A stretch of DNA of 64,000 bases from Kaustia mangrovi (lineage in GTDB: Bacteria > Pseudomonadota > Alphaproteobacteria > Rhizobiales > Im1): positions 1,178,001 to 1,242,000 of the forward strand of contig NZ_CP058214.1 of the NCBI RefSeq assembly GCF_015482775.1, given 5' to 3'. The notes below the pieces were generated by a model, which saw only the letters and a program-made list of their open reading frames with translations, made no database searches and was not told the origin of the DNA. Of the stretch, positions 9,901 through 18,361 are shown in pieces (within the stretch, counting starts at the first letter, position 1; every line of letters starts with the position of its first letter). A program made the position numbers and the translations under genes.

Positions 9901-10419
9901 CGGATTGAGCACCGGGATCATGGCGTCCATCAGCGCGAACTCGCTCTGATGGGCGACGGTGGAGGACTCCGCGGTGTGGTCGTCGCCCATGAGGACCAGA
10001 ACGCCGCCGTGCTTGGAGCTGCCCGCCGCATTGCCATGGCGCAGCACGTCGCCGGACCGGTCCACGCCCGGGCCCTTGCCGTACCACAGGGTGAAAACGC
10101 CGTCATGGGCACCCTCCCCGCGCATCTCCGCCTGCTGGGCGCCCCAGACGGCGGTCGCGGCGAGATCCTCGTTGAGAGCCGGCTGGAACAGGACATTGCG
10201 CGCCTCGAGCGCCGTTTTCGCGCGCGAGAACTGCTGGTCGAGGCCGCCGAGCGGCGAGCCGCGATATCCCGTGACATAGCCCGCCGTATCGAGCCCCTCG
10301 CCGGCGTCTCGCGCCTGCTGCATGAGCGTCAGGCGCACCAGGGCCTGCGTGCCGGAAAGGAAGATCCGGCCGCTTGCGAGGTCGTATTTGTCATCCAACT
10401 TGACGTCGCGAAGGGTCAT
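6934..10419 (-). CDS. Fused indolepyruvate ferredoxin oxidoreductase (IorA-IorB type)
   Basis: Large 2-oxoacid:ferredoxin oxidoreductase of about 1161 residues. It decarboxylates aryl-pyruvates from aromatic amino-acid transamination to acyl-CoA, using thiamine diphosphate and Fe-S clusters. An FCAGCPHN motif lies near residue 430, followed by the diphosphate-binding GDGTYNHSG and NDAVAMTGGQ (about 493-530). A cysteine-rich cluster segment CEGCGDCG lies near 630, and the gamma-type GIGGTGVVTIGQ near 725. ATG 10417-10419 is preferred over an upstream in-frame ATG because MTLRDVKLDDKYDL is the conserved family start. It is monocistronic and complete. Confidence 0.9.
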   Translation of the reverse strand: MTLRDVKLDDKYDLASGRIFLSGTQALVRLTLMQQARDAGEGLDTAGYVTGYRGSPLGGLDQQFSRAKTALEARNVLFQPALNEDLAATAVWGAQQAEMRGEGAHDGVFTLWYGKGPGVDRSGDVLRHGNAAGSSKHGGVLVLMGDDHTAESSTVAHQSEFALMDAMIPVLNPAGVQEILDYGLYGLALSRFSGCWVGLKCVKDTVESTAIVDGALDRLDIVYPDDFEMPEGGLNIRPNDERHDQEYRLHTYKRFAAVAFARANRLDRIVFSGGKAPKIGIVSTGKSYMDVRQALDELGIDEVKAADLGLRLLKVAMVWPLDPEIVEEFADGLDLIVVVEEKRSLIETQIREQLYGREGAPAIVGKKDEAGEHLFPAFGALDPNRIALAIGERLPQNGVSEAMAERIAALGKAQKSLRNVPSLPARIPYFCAGCPHNSSTVVPDGGRGYAGIGCHWMVQFIPERHTEGFTHMGGEGANWIGEAPFSERTHVFQNIGDGTYNHSGLLAIRAAKAAGVNITYKILYNDAVAMTGGQTHEGGLTVPMIARQMRAEGVDRIAVVSDEPDKYPANAGFPSGTTFNHRNELMGIQKELMEVPGVSVLIYDQTCAAEKRRRRKRGLFPDPPKRVFVNELVCEGCGDCGVTSNCVAVAPVETPFGRKRQIDQSVCNKDFSCLKGFCPSFVTVEGGELARTHAGHGRDPATLPFEALPEPDLPALDRPWSVIVTGIGGTGVVTIGQILGMAAHMEGKGAGIIDMAGLAQKNGAVATHMKIAAAPEDIATIRVAGGGADLLLGCDLMTSASEGILATLSAERSNAVVNSHETMPAQFTRDADFQLPGDEMMLAIQSRTRQAGAHAVDATHIASSIMGDSIATNMFTLGFAYQKGLVPVSAVAIDRAIALNGVAVEMNRQAFLWGRRAAHDLAAVERLIDTRDEQAPLPQETLDDMVERRSRFLTGYQDAAYAERYRSVVARVRLAEQKVAPGSEALSEAVARYYFKLLAYKDEYEVARLYTDGTFAREIAETFTGDYRIKFHMAPPLLARRDPETGELQKREYGPWMMGAFRLLARMKRLRGTVFDIFGYSAERRHERALIADYEAVVDELLSGLSRDNLALAAEIASVPEHIRGYGHVKERHLAEAKTREAELLAAFRGGRTAPLRAAAE

Positions 10420-10698
10420 CGCGTTTCCACCCGTCTGTCCGCCCGCACGGGTCTCCCGCGCAGGCCCCGATGGCATTGCGGTCCGAGAAAGGACCGTACC
10501 TTGGTTCTTGTTCTTGGCGATCGGGCTCTATTAGGTCAGCAATATTGACATAATCCGGACTGCCGCGCAACTGGAGGCAGCCTCCGCCGAGGCGTCACCC
10601 GCATGGCAAGCCACGGCTGCCCCGAAGGCTTGCCAAGGATGGGACAGCTCCTATTGTCGTCCGACACCCCCGGGAACGCAACGGTATCGGGACATCAT

Positions 10699-11489
10699 AT
10701 GACCCTCGGCTTCATCGGCACAGGCGCGCTCACATCGGCAATCGTCACCGGGCTGAGATCCCTTGAGGAATCACCGCTTCCCGTCCTCCTGTCGCCCCGG
10801 AACCGGGACATCGCGGCCGACCTGGCGTCGCGCCACTCGGATGTGCGCGTCGCCGCGGACAATCAGGCTGTGCTCGACGGCTGCGACACGGTCATGCTCG
10901 CTGTCCGGCTCAGGTCGCGCGCGACGTCCTGTCCCGATTGCGGTTCCGGCGCGACCATCACGTCGTCAGCCTGATCGCCACCCTGTCGCGCGAAGAGATC
11001 GCCGCCCTCGCCACACCCGCAAGCGAGATCACGAGGGCCCTTCCCATGCCCATGATCGCCCGCCGGCAGGGCGCGACGATCGTCTGCCCGCCCGACCCGC
11101 GCATGGCGGCGTTCTTCGGCAAGCTGGGAGGGGCGGTCGAGGTGGAGACCGCGCGCGAATTCGACGCGCTGAGCGTCGTGACCGCGACCTATGCCAGCCA
11201 TTTCAGGTATCTCGATACGATCCATGCATGGCTGAAGGGCCACGGCGTTCCCGACGCGAAGGGGCGAGACTATATCGCCACCCTCTACAAGGCGCTGGCG
11301 CATGCGCCGGACATGGCGCCCGAGGCCGACGTCATGGACCTGTCGAAGGACTACGCAACCCGCGGCGGCATCAACGAACAGGTGCTCGACGATCTGGCCG
11401 GGGCCGGGGTCTTCGAGCAGCTCGCGCAAAGCCTGGACGGCGTGCATCGGCGCATCGCCGGCACACCGGATCCGGCGGCGGAGGACTGA
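10699..11489 (+). pseudogene. Frameshifted pyrroline-5-carboxylate reductase-like gene (proC family)
   Basis: The first frame begins MTLGFIGTGALTSAIV, a Rossmann nucleotide-binding start typical of ProC-like proteins, and reads well to CDTVMLAVR near 10908. It then becomes non-homologous and stops at 10974. The next frame carries the continuation QVARDVLSRL and then HHVVSLIATLS to the end at 11489, including the dimerisation-domain segment TRGGINEQVLDDL. Inserting one base near 10905-10911 (CGGCTCAG) restores an intact protein of about 263 residues, normal for the family. Either a real inactivating deletion or a sequencing error explains this; the rest of the frame is undecayed. Confidence 0.85.
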
Positions 11490-11518
11490 CGCTCAGGCTC
11501 CGCGCGCCTCCCCGACCG

Positions 11519-12724
11519 TCACTCGCCCCAGCGCCAGAAGTCGTTGCCTTCCTTCCGGTAGGCGCGCGACAGCACCATCTTGTGCACCTCCGACGCTCCG
11601 TCGACGAGCTTGGCGCAGCGGGCATAGCGGTAGATCCATTCCAGGACCGTGTCCTTCGAGTACCCCTTCGCGCCACAGAGCTGGATGGCCGTGTCGGCTG
11701 CCTTGATGAGCGTGTCGGCCACATGGATCTTGGCCATGGACACCTCCTTGCGGGCGAGCCCGCCCCGGTCGATCGTCCAGGCGGCGTTCATCACGAGCAG
11801 CCGGCCGATCTGGATGTCCTTGGCGATCTCGCCCAGCATCATCTGGATCGATTCGTGGTCGATGAGCCGCGAGCCGAAGGCCTCGCGCTCCTCCACATAG
11901 TCGCGCGCGATCTCCATGCACCTCTTGGCGAGCCCCAGCCAGCGCATGCAATGGGTGAGGCGGGCGGGGCCGAGCCGGATCTGGGTGATCCTCAGGCCGT
12001 CCCCCTCCTCCAGCAGCCGGTGGTCCTCCGGAATCTCCAGCCCGTCGAACTCCAGCTCGCAGACCCCGCCATGCTCGTCCGGGCCCATATTGGCGATGCG
12101 CCGGACGATGCGCCAGCCGGGATCGTCGCGGTGATAGAGGAAGGCGGAGAGCCCGCGGCGGGGATCGTCGGATGTGCGCGCGACGAGGATGAAATGGCTC
12201 GCGACCGCCGCGCCGGAGATGAACCACTTGCGTCCGTGGACCACATAGCGGTCGCCGCGCTTCTCCGCCCGCGTCAGCATCATGCCGCCGGGGTCGGAGC
12301 CGGAGCCGGGATGCGGCTCGGTCATCACGAAGGAGGAACGCGCCTCGCCGTCGATGATCGGCTGGAGCCACCTGTCCTTCATCTCGTCTGAGGGCAGGAC
12401 CTTGTTCAGCACGCTCATATTGCCGTCGTCGGGCGCCTGGCAATTGAGCGTGACGGGCCCGAAGATGGAGCGGTTCGCCTCCTCGTAGAAGGCGGCCCAG
12501 CCGACCAGCGGCAGCTCCAGCCCGCCGCGCGACTTCGGCATCTGCGGCGCCCACAGCCCTGCCGTCCTGGCCTTCGCCCGCATCTCGTCGCACAGCGCCA
12601 GCCGGATATTGTCGAACTCGTTGTAACTCTCCGGATCGGCCTCGAGCGGGATGACCTCGCGCTCGACGAAATCGCGCACTTGCAGGCGCAGACTGTCGAT
12701 CTCCGGCGGCAGGGTGAAGTCCAT
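11519..12724 (-). CDS. Acyl-CoA dehydrogenase family protein
   Basis: FAD flavoprotein of 401 residues catalysing alpha,beta-dehydrogenation of an acyl-CoA. The middle domain shows SSFVMTEPHPGSGSDP, the FAD/acyl-CoA-binding signature. The C-terminal four-helix domain contains EREAFGSRLIDHESIQ and AIQLCGAKGYSKDT, as in ACAD10/11-type enzymes. The start MDFTLPPEIDSLRLQV is standard. It lies about 100 bases downstream of the TRAP transporter genes on the same strand and may belong to their transcription unit. No electron-transfer flavoprotein genes are adjacent. The chain-length preference is unknown. Confidence 0.92.
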   Translation of the reverse strand: MDFTLPPEIDSLRLQVRDFVEREVIPLEADPESYNEFDNIRLALCDEMRAKARTAGLWAPQMPKSRGGLELPLVGWAAFYEEANRSIFGPVTLNCQAPDDGNMSVLNKVLPSDEMKDRWLQPIIDGEARSSFVMTEPHPGSGSDPGGMMLTRAEKRGDRYVVHGRKWFISGAAVASHFILVARTSDDPRRGLSAFLYHRDDPGWRIVRRIANMGPDEHGGVCELEFDGLEIPEDHRLLEEGDGLRITQIRLGPARLTHCMRWLGLAKRCMEIARDYVEEREAFGSRLIDHESIQMMLGEIAKDIQIGRLLVMNAAWTIDRGGLARKEVSMAKIHVADTLIKAADTAIQLCGAKGYSKDTVLEWIYRYARCAKLVDGASEVHKMVLSRAYRKEGNDFWRWGE

Positions 12725-12827
12725 GGGGCGCGTCCTCTCTCGGCATTCTTGTCGGCGCCGGTCGCGCTTCCCAGGCAGTGGCGGGGCGGGGAGCGGCCGG
12801 GCCGGCCAAGCCTAAACCGGAACGCGA

Positions 12828-14414
12828 TCAGCTTCCATAGACCACCGTCGGCAGCCAGGTGGCGATCGCCGGCAGGAACCACAGCACCATGAGCCCCACG
12901 ACCTGGATCAGCACGAAGGGAACGATGCCGCGATAGATGTCCATGGTCTTCACCTCCGGCGGCGCCACGCCCCTCAGATAGAACAGCGCAAAGCCGAAGG
13001 GCGGTGTCAGGAAGGAGGTCTGCAGGTTGACCGCCATCATGATGCCGAGCCAGACCGGGCTGACGGGGCTGCCGTCGGGCATCTCCATCTGGAGGAGCAC
13101 CGGTGCCACCAGCGGCACGACCACGAAGACGATCTCCAGAAAGTCGAGGAAGAAACCCAGAACGAACATCAGCCCCATGACGGCGATGATCGCGCCGATG
13201 GTGCCGCCGGGCAGGTTGGAGAGCGCCTGGTGCACCATCTCCTCGCCGCCGAGCCCGCGGAAGACAAGGCTGAAGGCGGCCGCGCCGACCAGGATGATGA
13301 ACACCATGGAAGTGATCTGCGTGGTCGACTCCAGGACGCTTTTCAGGATCCCCGCGCGCCACGCCCGCACCAGCGCGACGAGAAGGCCGAAGGCGAGGCC
13401 GGCGCAGAACAGCGCGGCGAGCGCGATGCCGGCCATGTCGCCTGCCGGGATTTCGGTGCGCGCGACCCGCAGGTCCATCAGGCCCGTCAGCACGAGGACG
13501 CCGACAAGCGAGACGCCGGCGATCAGGATGGCGGCCGGGCGCTCCTCCCTCAGCCGGAAGCCCGCCAGCAGGGTCGCGCCGACCGCGCCGACGGAAGCCG
13601 CCTCGGTCGGTGTGGCGATACCGGCGAGGATCGAGCCCAGGACGGAGACGATCAGGACGATCGGCGGGAAGAGCGCATGGAAGAGGCGCGCGACGGTGAT
13701 CGGCTTGCCCTCCTCCGCGGGCATGGCCGGAGAGCTCTCCGGTTTCACCGCCGCCATGACGATCTGATAGGCGATATAGAGGCCGACCAGCATGAGCCCC
13801 GGCAGGAGCGCGCCGGCGAAGAGATCGCCGACGGAGACCGTGTCGGGCGAGAAGATGCCCATGTCGAGCTGGGCGCGCTGATAGGCGCTGGAGAGCTGGT
13901 CGCCGAGGATCACGAGGACGATGGAGGGCGGAATGATCTGGCCGAGCGTGCCCGCCGCGGCGATGGAGCCGGCGGCAAGGCTCGGCGCATAGCCGCGCTT
14001 CAGCATGGTTGGCAGCGACAGGAGCCCCATCGTCACGACCGTCGCGCCGACGATGCCGGTGGAGGCGGCGAGCAGCGCGCCGACGATGGAGACCGCGATG
14101 CCCAAGCCCCCGCGCAGCGTGCCGAAGAGCTGGCCCATGGTCTCCAGAAGCTCCTCGGCGACCTTCGAGCGCTCCAGCATGACGCCCATGAAGACGAAGA
14201 GCGGCACCGCGATCAGCACCTCGTTCGTCATGGTGCCGAAGATGCGCTGGGGCAGCGCGGTCAGGAACGACAGGTCGAAGACGCCGAGCGAGTAGCCCAG
14301 GAGCGCGAAGGCCACCGCCACGCCCGCCAGCGTGAAGGCCACGGGGAACCCGGCGAGCAGCACCACGCAGACCGTGGCGAACATGAGGATATCGAGCAGC
14401 TCGGCAATGACCAT
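12828..14414 (-). CDS. dctM: TRAP transporter large permease (DctM/FcbT3 group)
   Basis: Twelve-helix-type permease of 528 residues forming the Na+-driven channel of a tripartite ATP-independent importer. Hydrophobic segments run throughout. LIAVPLFVFMGVMLERS and the GIMMAVNLQTSFLTPPFGFALFY stretch (given in part) are hallmarks of DctM. The open frame extends 96 codons upstream through dctQ, but MVIAELLDILMF at 14414 is the family start. Its length and the NLQTSFLTPPFG segment place it with the mannitol/chloroaromatic/keto-acid subgroup rather than C4-dicarboxylate DctM. Confidence 0.92.
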   Translation of the reverse strand: MVIAELLDILMFATVCVVLLAGFPVAFTLAGVAVAFALLGYSLGVFDLSFLTALPQRIFGTMTNEVLIAVPLFVFMGVMLERSKVAEELLETMGQLFGTLRGGLGIAVSIVGALLAASTGIVGATVVTMGLLSLPTMLKRGYAPSLAAGSIAAAGTLGQIIPPSIVLVILGDQLSSAYQRAQLDMGIFSPDTVSVGDLFAGALLPGLMLVGLYIAYQIVMAAVKPESSPAMPAEEGKPITVARLFHALFPPIVLIVSVLGSILAGIATPTEAASVGAVGATLLAGFRLREERPAAILIAGVSLVGVLVLTGLMDLRVARTEIPAGDMAGIALAALFCAGLAFGLLVALVRAWRAGILKSVLESTTQITSMVFIILVGAAAFSLVFRGLGGEEMVHQALSNLPGGTIGAIIAVMGLMFVLGFFLDFLEIVFVVVPLVAPVLLQMEMPDGSPVSPVWLGIMMAVNLQTSFLTPPFGFALFYLRGVAPPEVKTMDIYRGIVPFVLIQVVGLMVLWFLPAIATWLPTVVYGS

Positions 14415-14449
14415 GGGGCCTGTTCCGGAGGGATCCTTGCGGGACGGGG

Positions 14450-15187
14450 TTAGGGAGCCGGCGACGGGCGGCGGGCAGCGACGAGCGCGCCTGAGACCAG
14501 CCCCGCGGCGATGGCCGCGATGATGCCGGCCAGCAGCAACTGGCCCGGCCTGACCCGCGCCTGCGGATCGTCGAGGACGGCAAGGCCGCTCACCACCGTC
14601 CAGATCTCCTGCGCGGCCAGAAGCCCGAGCGGGACGGCGAAGACGAGAAACACTGCGATCTGGGCGAACCGCGCGGCGCCGTCCCCGTTTGCCGGCCCCC
14701 ACAGGACCGCCGCGGTCCGCGACAGCATCGCGGTGCCCTGCGCGTACATCTGCAGCGCGAAGACCGGGATCGCCAGCTTGAGCAGGAAGATGCCCTGAAT
14801 GCCGGAGGTCTCCTTGGAGCCCTCGAAGATCGCCCAGGACCGGGCGACATAGTCGGTGGACAGGAGGTAGATCATCGCGACGACCGGCAGCAGCAGGAAC
14901 AGCGCGCCGCAGAAGTCCACCAGCGCCTTGCGCCGGGGCGAGGCCGATCCGTAGAAGATGTCCACGCGGACATGGCCGTTGGCCTTCAGCGTGTAGGCGG
15001 AGGCCAGCATGAATAGCAGACCGTGCATGTAGACGATGGATTCCTGCGCCATGACCGAGCCCACGCCGAAGACATAGCGCCCGACCACGACCGCGAACTG
15101 GACGAGCACGATCGCGAGCGCGAGCCAGGACACGACGCGTCCCGTCCTCTCGTTCACCGCGTCGATGAAGTCAGCAAACCCACCCAT
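14450..15187 (-). CDS. dctQ: TRAP transporter small permease (DctQ family)
   Basis: Membrane protein of 245 residues with about four core helices plus an extra C-terminal pair, longer than classical DctQ (about 170) but normal for the FcbT2/TakQ-like subgroup. GRYVFGVGSVMAQESIVY and GHVRVDIFYGSASPRRK match conserved DctQ segments. It lies between dctP and dctM on the same strand, with 68 bases to dctP and 35 to dctM, making a complete three-component operon. Confidence 0.9.
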   Translation of the reverse strand: MGGFADFIDAVNERTGRVVSWLALAIVLVQFAVVVGRYVFGVGSVMAQESIVYMHGLLFMLASAYTLKANGHVRVDIFYGSASPRRKALVDFCGALFLLLPVVAMIYLLSTDYVARSWAIFEGSKETSGIQGIFLLKLAIPVFALQMYAQGTAMLSRTAAVLWGPANGDGAARFAQIAVFLVFAVPLGLLAAQEIWTVVSGLAVLDDPQARVRPGQLLLAGIIAAIAAGLVSGALVAARRPSPAP

Positions 15188-15255
15188 GGGACATCCATAA
15201 TCCGGCGGCCGGGCATCGCGCCCGGCCGCCGGGTTCGTTCACCGCCGGGCCGCGA

Positions 15256-16350
15256 TCAGCCCGCGAGCACGCGGTCGCGCGCGATCAGGAAGGCCTTCTC
15301 GGTGGTCGAGCTCGACCGGCCGGTCAGCTTGCGCGCGGACAGGAAGCTCTCGTAGATCTTCTTGGACAGAGCGTCCTCCTGGCCCACCTCGGCCACGACC
15401 TCGTCGGAGGTCTTGCCGAGTGCCATGAGGATGTCCTCGGGGAACTCGTGAAGCTTCACGCCATGCTCGGAGACGAGCGTCTCGAGCGCCTGGCCGTCAT
15501 TGGCCTTGAAGTCGGAATACATCTGGTTGTTTTCCGCCATGGAAACGACACGGAAAAGCTCCTTGTCGCTATCGGACAACTTGTCCCACACCCCGCGGTT
15601 GACACCCAGCGAGATCGCCGCGCCCGGCTCGAACATGCTCGGATAGTAGTAGTTCTTCAGGATCTTGTAGAAGCCGAAGGCCAGATCGCTCCACGGCCCG
15701 ACCCAGTCGGTGCCGTCGATGGCGCCCGACTGCAGCGCGGTGAAGATCTCACCGCCGGGCAGGCTCTGCACATTCACGCCCAGCCGGCGCAGCACCTCGC
15801 CGCCAAGGCCCGGCATGCGGAAATTGAGGCCCTTGAGGTCCTCCAGGCTCTTCAGCTCGTTCTTGAACCAGCCGCCCATCTGCGCGCCGGTATTGCCGAC
15901 CTGGAACGCCTTGATGTTGAACTGGCCGGACAGCTCGTCCCACAGGTCCTGGCCGCCCATATAGTTGATCCAGGCATTGAGCTCGGCCGCCGTCAGGCCC
16001 ATCGGCACGGTGGTGAAGAAATTGAGCGCCTTGTGCTTGCCCTGGAAGTAGTAGTCCGCGGCGTGATAGAGGTCGGCGGTGCCGGTGGAGACCGCGTCGA
16101 AGGACTCGAAGGGCGGCACGAGCTCGCCCGCGGCGAAGACCTTGACCGTGATGCGCCCCTCGGTCAGCGTGCCGATCCGGTCGGCAAGCCGCTGGGCCCC
16201 CACGCCGAGACCGGGCAGGTTCTTCGGCCAGGTGGTCACCATCTTCAGCTCCATCGCCCCTTGCGCGATGGCGGGTGCCGCGATCCCCGACACGGCAGCG
16301 GCGCTGCCCGCGGCCAGGCCCGCGGTCTTCATGAACGAACGACGATCCAT
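15256..16350 (-). CDS. dctP: TRAP transporter periplasmic solute-binding protein (DctP, mannitol/chloroaromatic/2-oxoacid subgroup)
   Basis: Extracytoplasmic receptor of 364 residues. It starts MDRRSFMKTAG, a twin-arginine signal with an AIAQ cleavage region near residue 30. ATG 16348-16350 follows GGGAGGAAAT, so it is chosen over the in-frame ATG seven codons upstream. KMVTTWPKNLPGLG and GAIDGTDWVGPWSDLAFGFY are characteristic of the group that includes the Rhodobacter 2-oxoacid receptor TakP. A keto- or aromatic acid is therefore more likely than a C4-dicarboxylate. It is the promoter-proximal gene of the TRAP operon. Confidence 0.92.
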   Translation of the reverse strand: MDRRSFMKTAGLAAGSAAAVSGIAAPAIAQGAMELKMVTTWPKNLPGLGVGAQRLADRIGTLTEGRITVKVFAAGELVPPFESFDAVSTGTADLYHAADYYFQGKHKALNFFTTVPMGLTAAELNAWINYMGGQDLWDELSGQFNIKAFQVGNTGAQMGGWFKNELKSLEDLKGLNFRMPGLGGEVLRRLGVNVQSLPGGEIFTALQSGAIDGTDWVGPWSDLAFGFYKILKNYYYPSMFEPGAAISLGVNRGVWDKLSDSDKELFRVVSMAENNQMYSDFKANDGQALETLVSEHGVKLHEFPEDILMALGKTSDEVVAEVGQEDALSKKIYESFLSARKLTGRSSSTTEKAFLIARDRVLAG

Positions 16351-16638
16351 GTATTTCCTCCCTGCTTGCAAATCGCCGGCGGGCGAACGGAAGATCTGTG
16401 GAAGGCCTCCCTTCCCGGAGGCTTCGTAGTGACATGGCGCCGGTAAGCGCCAAGCGTGCGCCTGTTAAAAACCATGAGACGCGCGAAGGCAAGCGGAACG
16501 CAGCCCTCCCGGCGGAGCCGGCACGGGCTCCCGTTCCCCGTTTATTTCCCGCCGCCGGTGCGCTATGGCTTGTGGCCCATGGGCGACCCCACCACCTCAA
16601 GGGGCGCAAGACGATGTAAGCCTTGGAGAGCGAGAACC

Positions 16639-17412
16639 ATGACGCCGCTGATCGGCCTTCCGGCGGATACCGGGGAAAGGAACCACCAGATCTTCCACTC
16701 GATCGGCGACAAGTATGTGCGCGCGGTCGCGGAAGCCGCCGGCTGCCATCCGGTCGTCATCCCCGCGCTCGCCGACGCGCTCGATCTCGGCGGGCTGCTC
16801 GACCGGCTGGACGGGCTGGTCATGACGGGCGCGCTCTCCAACGTGCATCCGGACCGCTATGGCACGACGCCCTCGCCCGATCACGAACCCTATGATTTCC
16901 CGCGCGACGACACCACGCTCGCCCTGATCCCGATGGCCATCGAGCGCGGCATGCCGGTCCTGTGCATCTGCCGGGCGATCCAGGAACTCAATGTCGCCAT
17001 GGGCGGCACGCTCGCCACGGAGATCCAGCGCGGCGAGGGCCGGCTCGACCACCGCGCGCCCCAGGTGGAGGATGTCGACGTGAAATACGGCCCGCGCCAC
17101 AAGCTCCTCCTGACGCCCGGCGGCATGCTGGCCGGCATCATGGGGACGGAAGAGATCATGGTGAACTCGCTCCACCGCCAGGCCATCGACCGGCTCGCCC
17201 CCGGCCTCGTCGTGGAGGGCCGCGCGGAGGACGGTACCGTCGAGGCGGTCTCGGTGAAGGGTGCCAGCGGCTTCGCCCTCGGCGTCCAGTGGCACCCCGA
17301 GTTCAAGGCCACCGAGAACCCGGATTCCGTCAAGCTCTTCGGCGCCTTCGGCGAGGCGGCCCGCGCCTATGGGCGCAATCGCGCCCCGCGGCCGGCCCCT
17401 GCGGCCCTATGA
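16639..17412 (+). CDS. Gamma-glutamyl-gamma-aminobutyrate hydrolase family protein (class I glutamine amidotransferase fold, PuuD-like)
   Basis: Hydrolase of 257 residues that in the family cleaves gamma-glutamyl amides such as gamma-glutamyl-GABA from putrescine breakdown. The nucleophile Cys111 lies in LCICRAIQELN (usually G-I-C-R-G), and the catalytic His-Glu in VQWHPEF near residue 221. Met at 16639 follows GGAGAG and gives the family length, so longer upstream in-frame starts are rejected. It is divergent from dctP and about 95 bases before ccdA. No other puu genes are in view, so the physiological substrate is uncertain. Confidence 0.88.
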   Translation: MTPLIGLPADTGERNHQIFHSIGDKYVRAVAEAAGCHPVVIPALADALDLGGLLDRLDGLVMTGALSNVHPDRYGTTPSPDHEPYDFPRDDTTLALIPMAIERGMPVLCICRAIQELNVAMGGTLATEIQRGEGRLDHRAPQVEDVDVKYGPRHKLLLTPGGMLAGIMGTEEIMVNSLHRQAIDRLAPGLVVEGRAEDGTVEAVSVKGASGFALGVQWHPEFKATENPDSVKLFGAFGEAARAYGRNRAPRPAPAAL

Positions 17413-17506
17413 CGGATTTGTGATCGCACAGAGAAGTCCTAAACCATTGCACTGACAGCGTGTGCCGGCCAAGGTGCCGGCGCATCCGCAACAGGTCATT
17501 GGGGTC

Positions 17507-18241
17507 ATGGACATCTCGATCGCAGCAGCCCTCCTGGCGGGCCTCCTCAGCTTCCTGTCGCCATGCGTCCTGCCGCTGGTGCCGCCCTATCTGTGCTTTC
17601 TCGCCGGCACCTCGCTCGACGAGCTCGCCCATGCGAGCGCGGAGAAGACGGCGCTGGTCGGGCGCATCGTCCTGTCCTCGGCGTTCTTCGTGCTCGGCTT
17701 CTCCACGGTCTTCGTCGCGCTGGGGGCGACGGCCTCCGTGATCGGCCAGGTGCTGCGCTCCAACCTGCCCCTGCTCGCCCAGATCGCCGGCGTGGTGATC
17801 ATCGTCATGGGGCTGCATTTCCTGGGCGTGTTCAAGCTCGGCATGCTCAACCGCGAGGCGCGCTACCACACCAGCAGCCGCCCCGCCGGCCCTCTCGGCG
17901 CCTATGTGATCGGCCTGGCCTTCGCCTTCGGCTGGACACCGTGCATCGGCCCGGTGCTCGCCGCGATCCTCGCCGTCGCGGCCAGCGAGCAGAGCGTGGC
18001 CCGGGGCGCGGGCCTCCTCGCGGTCTATTCCGCCGGCCTCGGCATCCCCTTCCTCGCCGCCGCGTTCGCCATGCGGCCGTTCATCGCCTTCATGCAGCGG
18101 TTCCGCCACCATCTCGGCACGGTCGAACGCACCATGGGCGGCCTTTTGGTCATCACCGGCATCATGTTCCTCACCGGCACGATGACCGATATCTCCTTCT
18201 GGCTCCTGGAAACCTTCCCGGCCCTCTCCCGGCTCGGATGA
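17507..18241 (+). CDS. ccdA: Cytochrome c biogenesis protein CcdA
   Basis: Polytopic membrane thiol-disulfide transporter of 244 residues with about six helices. It passes electrons from cytoplasmic thioredoxin to periplasmic partners during c-type cytochrome maturation. The two reactive cysteines are at 20 (SFLSPCVLPLVPP) and 146 (FGWTPCIGPVL), each in its conserved Pro-rich context. ATG 17507 is preferred over a GTG 15 codons earlier because it begins the first transmembrane segment. The di-haem cytochrome at 45020 is a possible beneficiary but is distant. Confidence 0.93.
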   Translation: MDISIAAALLAGLLSFLSPCVLPLVPPYLCFLAGTSLDELAHASAEKTALVGRIVLSSAFFVLGFSTVFVALGATASVIGQVLRSNLPLLAQIAGVVIIVMGLHFLGVFKLGMLNREARYHTSSRPAGPLGAYVIGLAFAFGWTPCIGPVLAAILAVAASEQSVARGAGLLAVYSAGLGIPFLAAAFAMRPFIAFMQRFRHHLGTVERTMGGLLVITGIMFLTGTMTDISFWLLETFPALSRLG

Positions 18242-18266
18242 GGCGATTTCGACTCTCCGGACTGCG

Positions 18267-18338
18267 CCGGCCCGCTCCCCCACCCGGCCACCCACGGAAG
18301 TATGATCTCATGGGTGGCCGGGTGGGGGAGCGGGCCGG
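18267..18338. terminator. Perfect 28-bp inverted repeat between convergent genes (bidirectional terminator-like hairpin)
   Basis: The arm 18267-18294 (starting CCGGCCCGCTCCCCCA) is exactly complementary to 18311-18338, with a 16-base loop at 18295-18310. It lies 25 bases past ccdA and 23 bases past the end of the convergent gene at 18362, so it could block transcription from both sides. No T-run follows either arm, so it is not a textbook intrinsic terminator. Perfect identity over 28 bases is unusually long and suggests either recent origin or selection for structure. Confidence 0.7.
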
Positions 18339-18361
18339 TGCCGCTTCAAAATCTGACCCGG

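Noticed and set aside
8332-10548. Very long plus-strand open frame antisense to the indolepyruvate oxidoreductase gene
   Set aside because: The translation is Arg/His/Ala/Asp-rich without domains; it is the usual antisense artefact of G+C-rich codon usage over a well-recognised gene.
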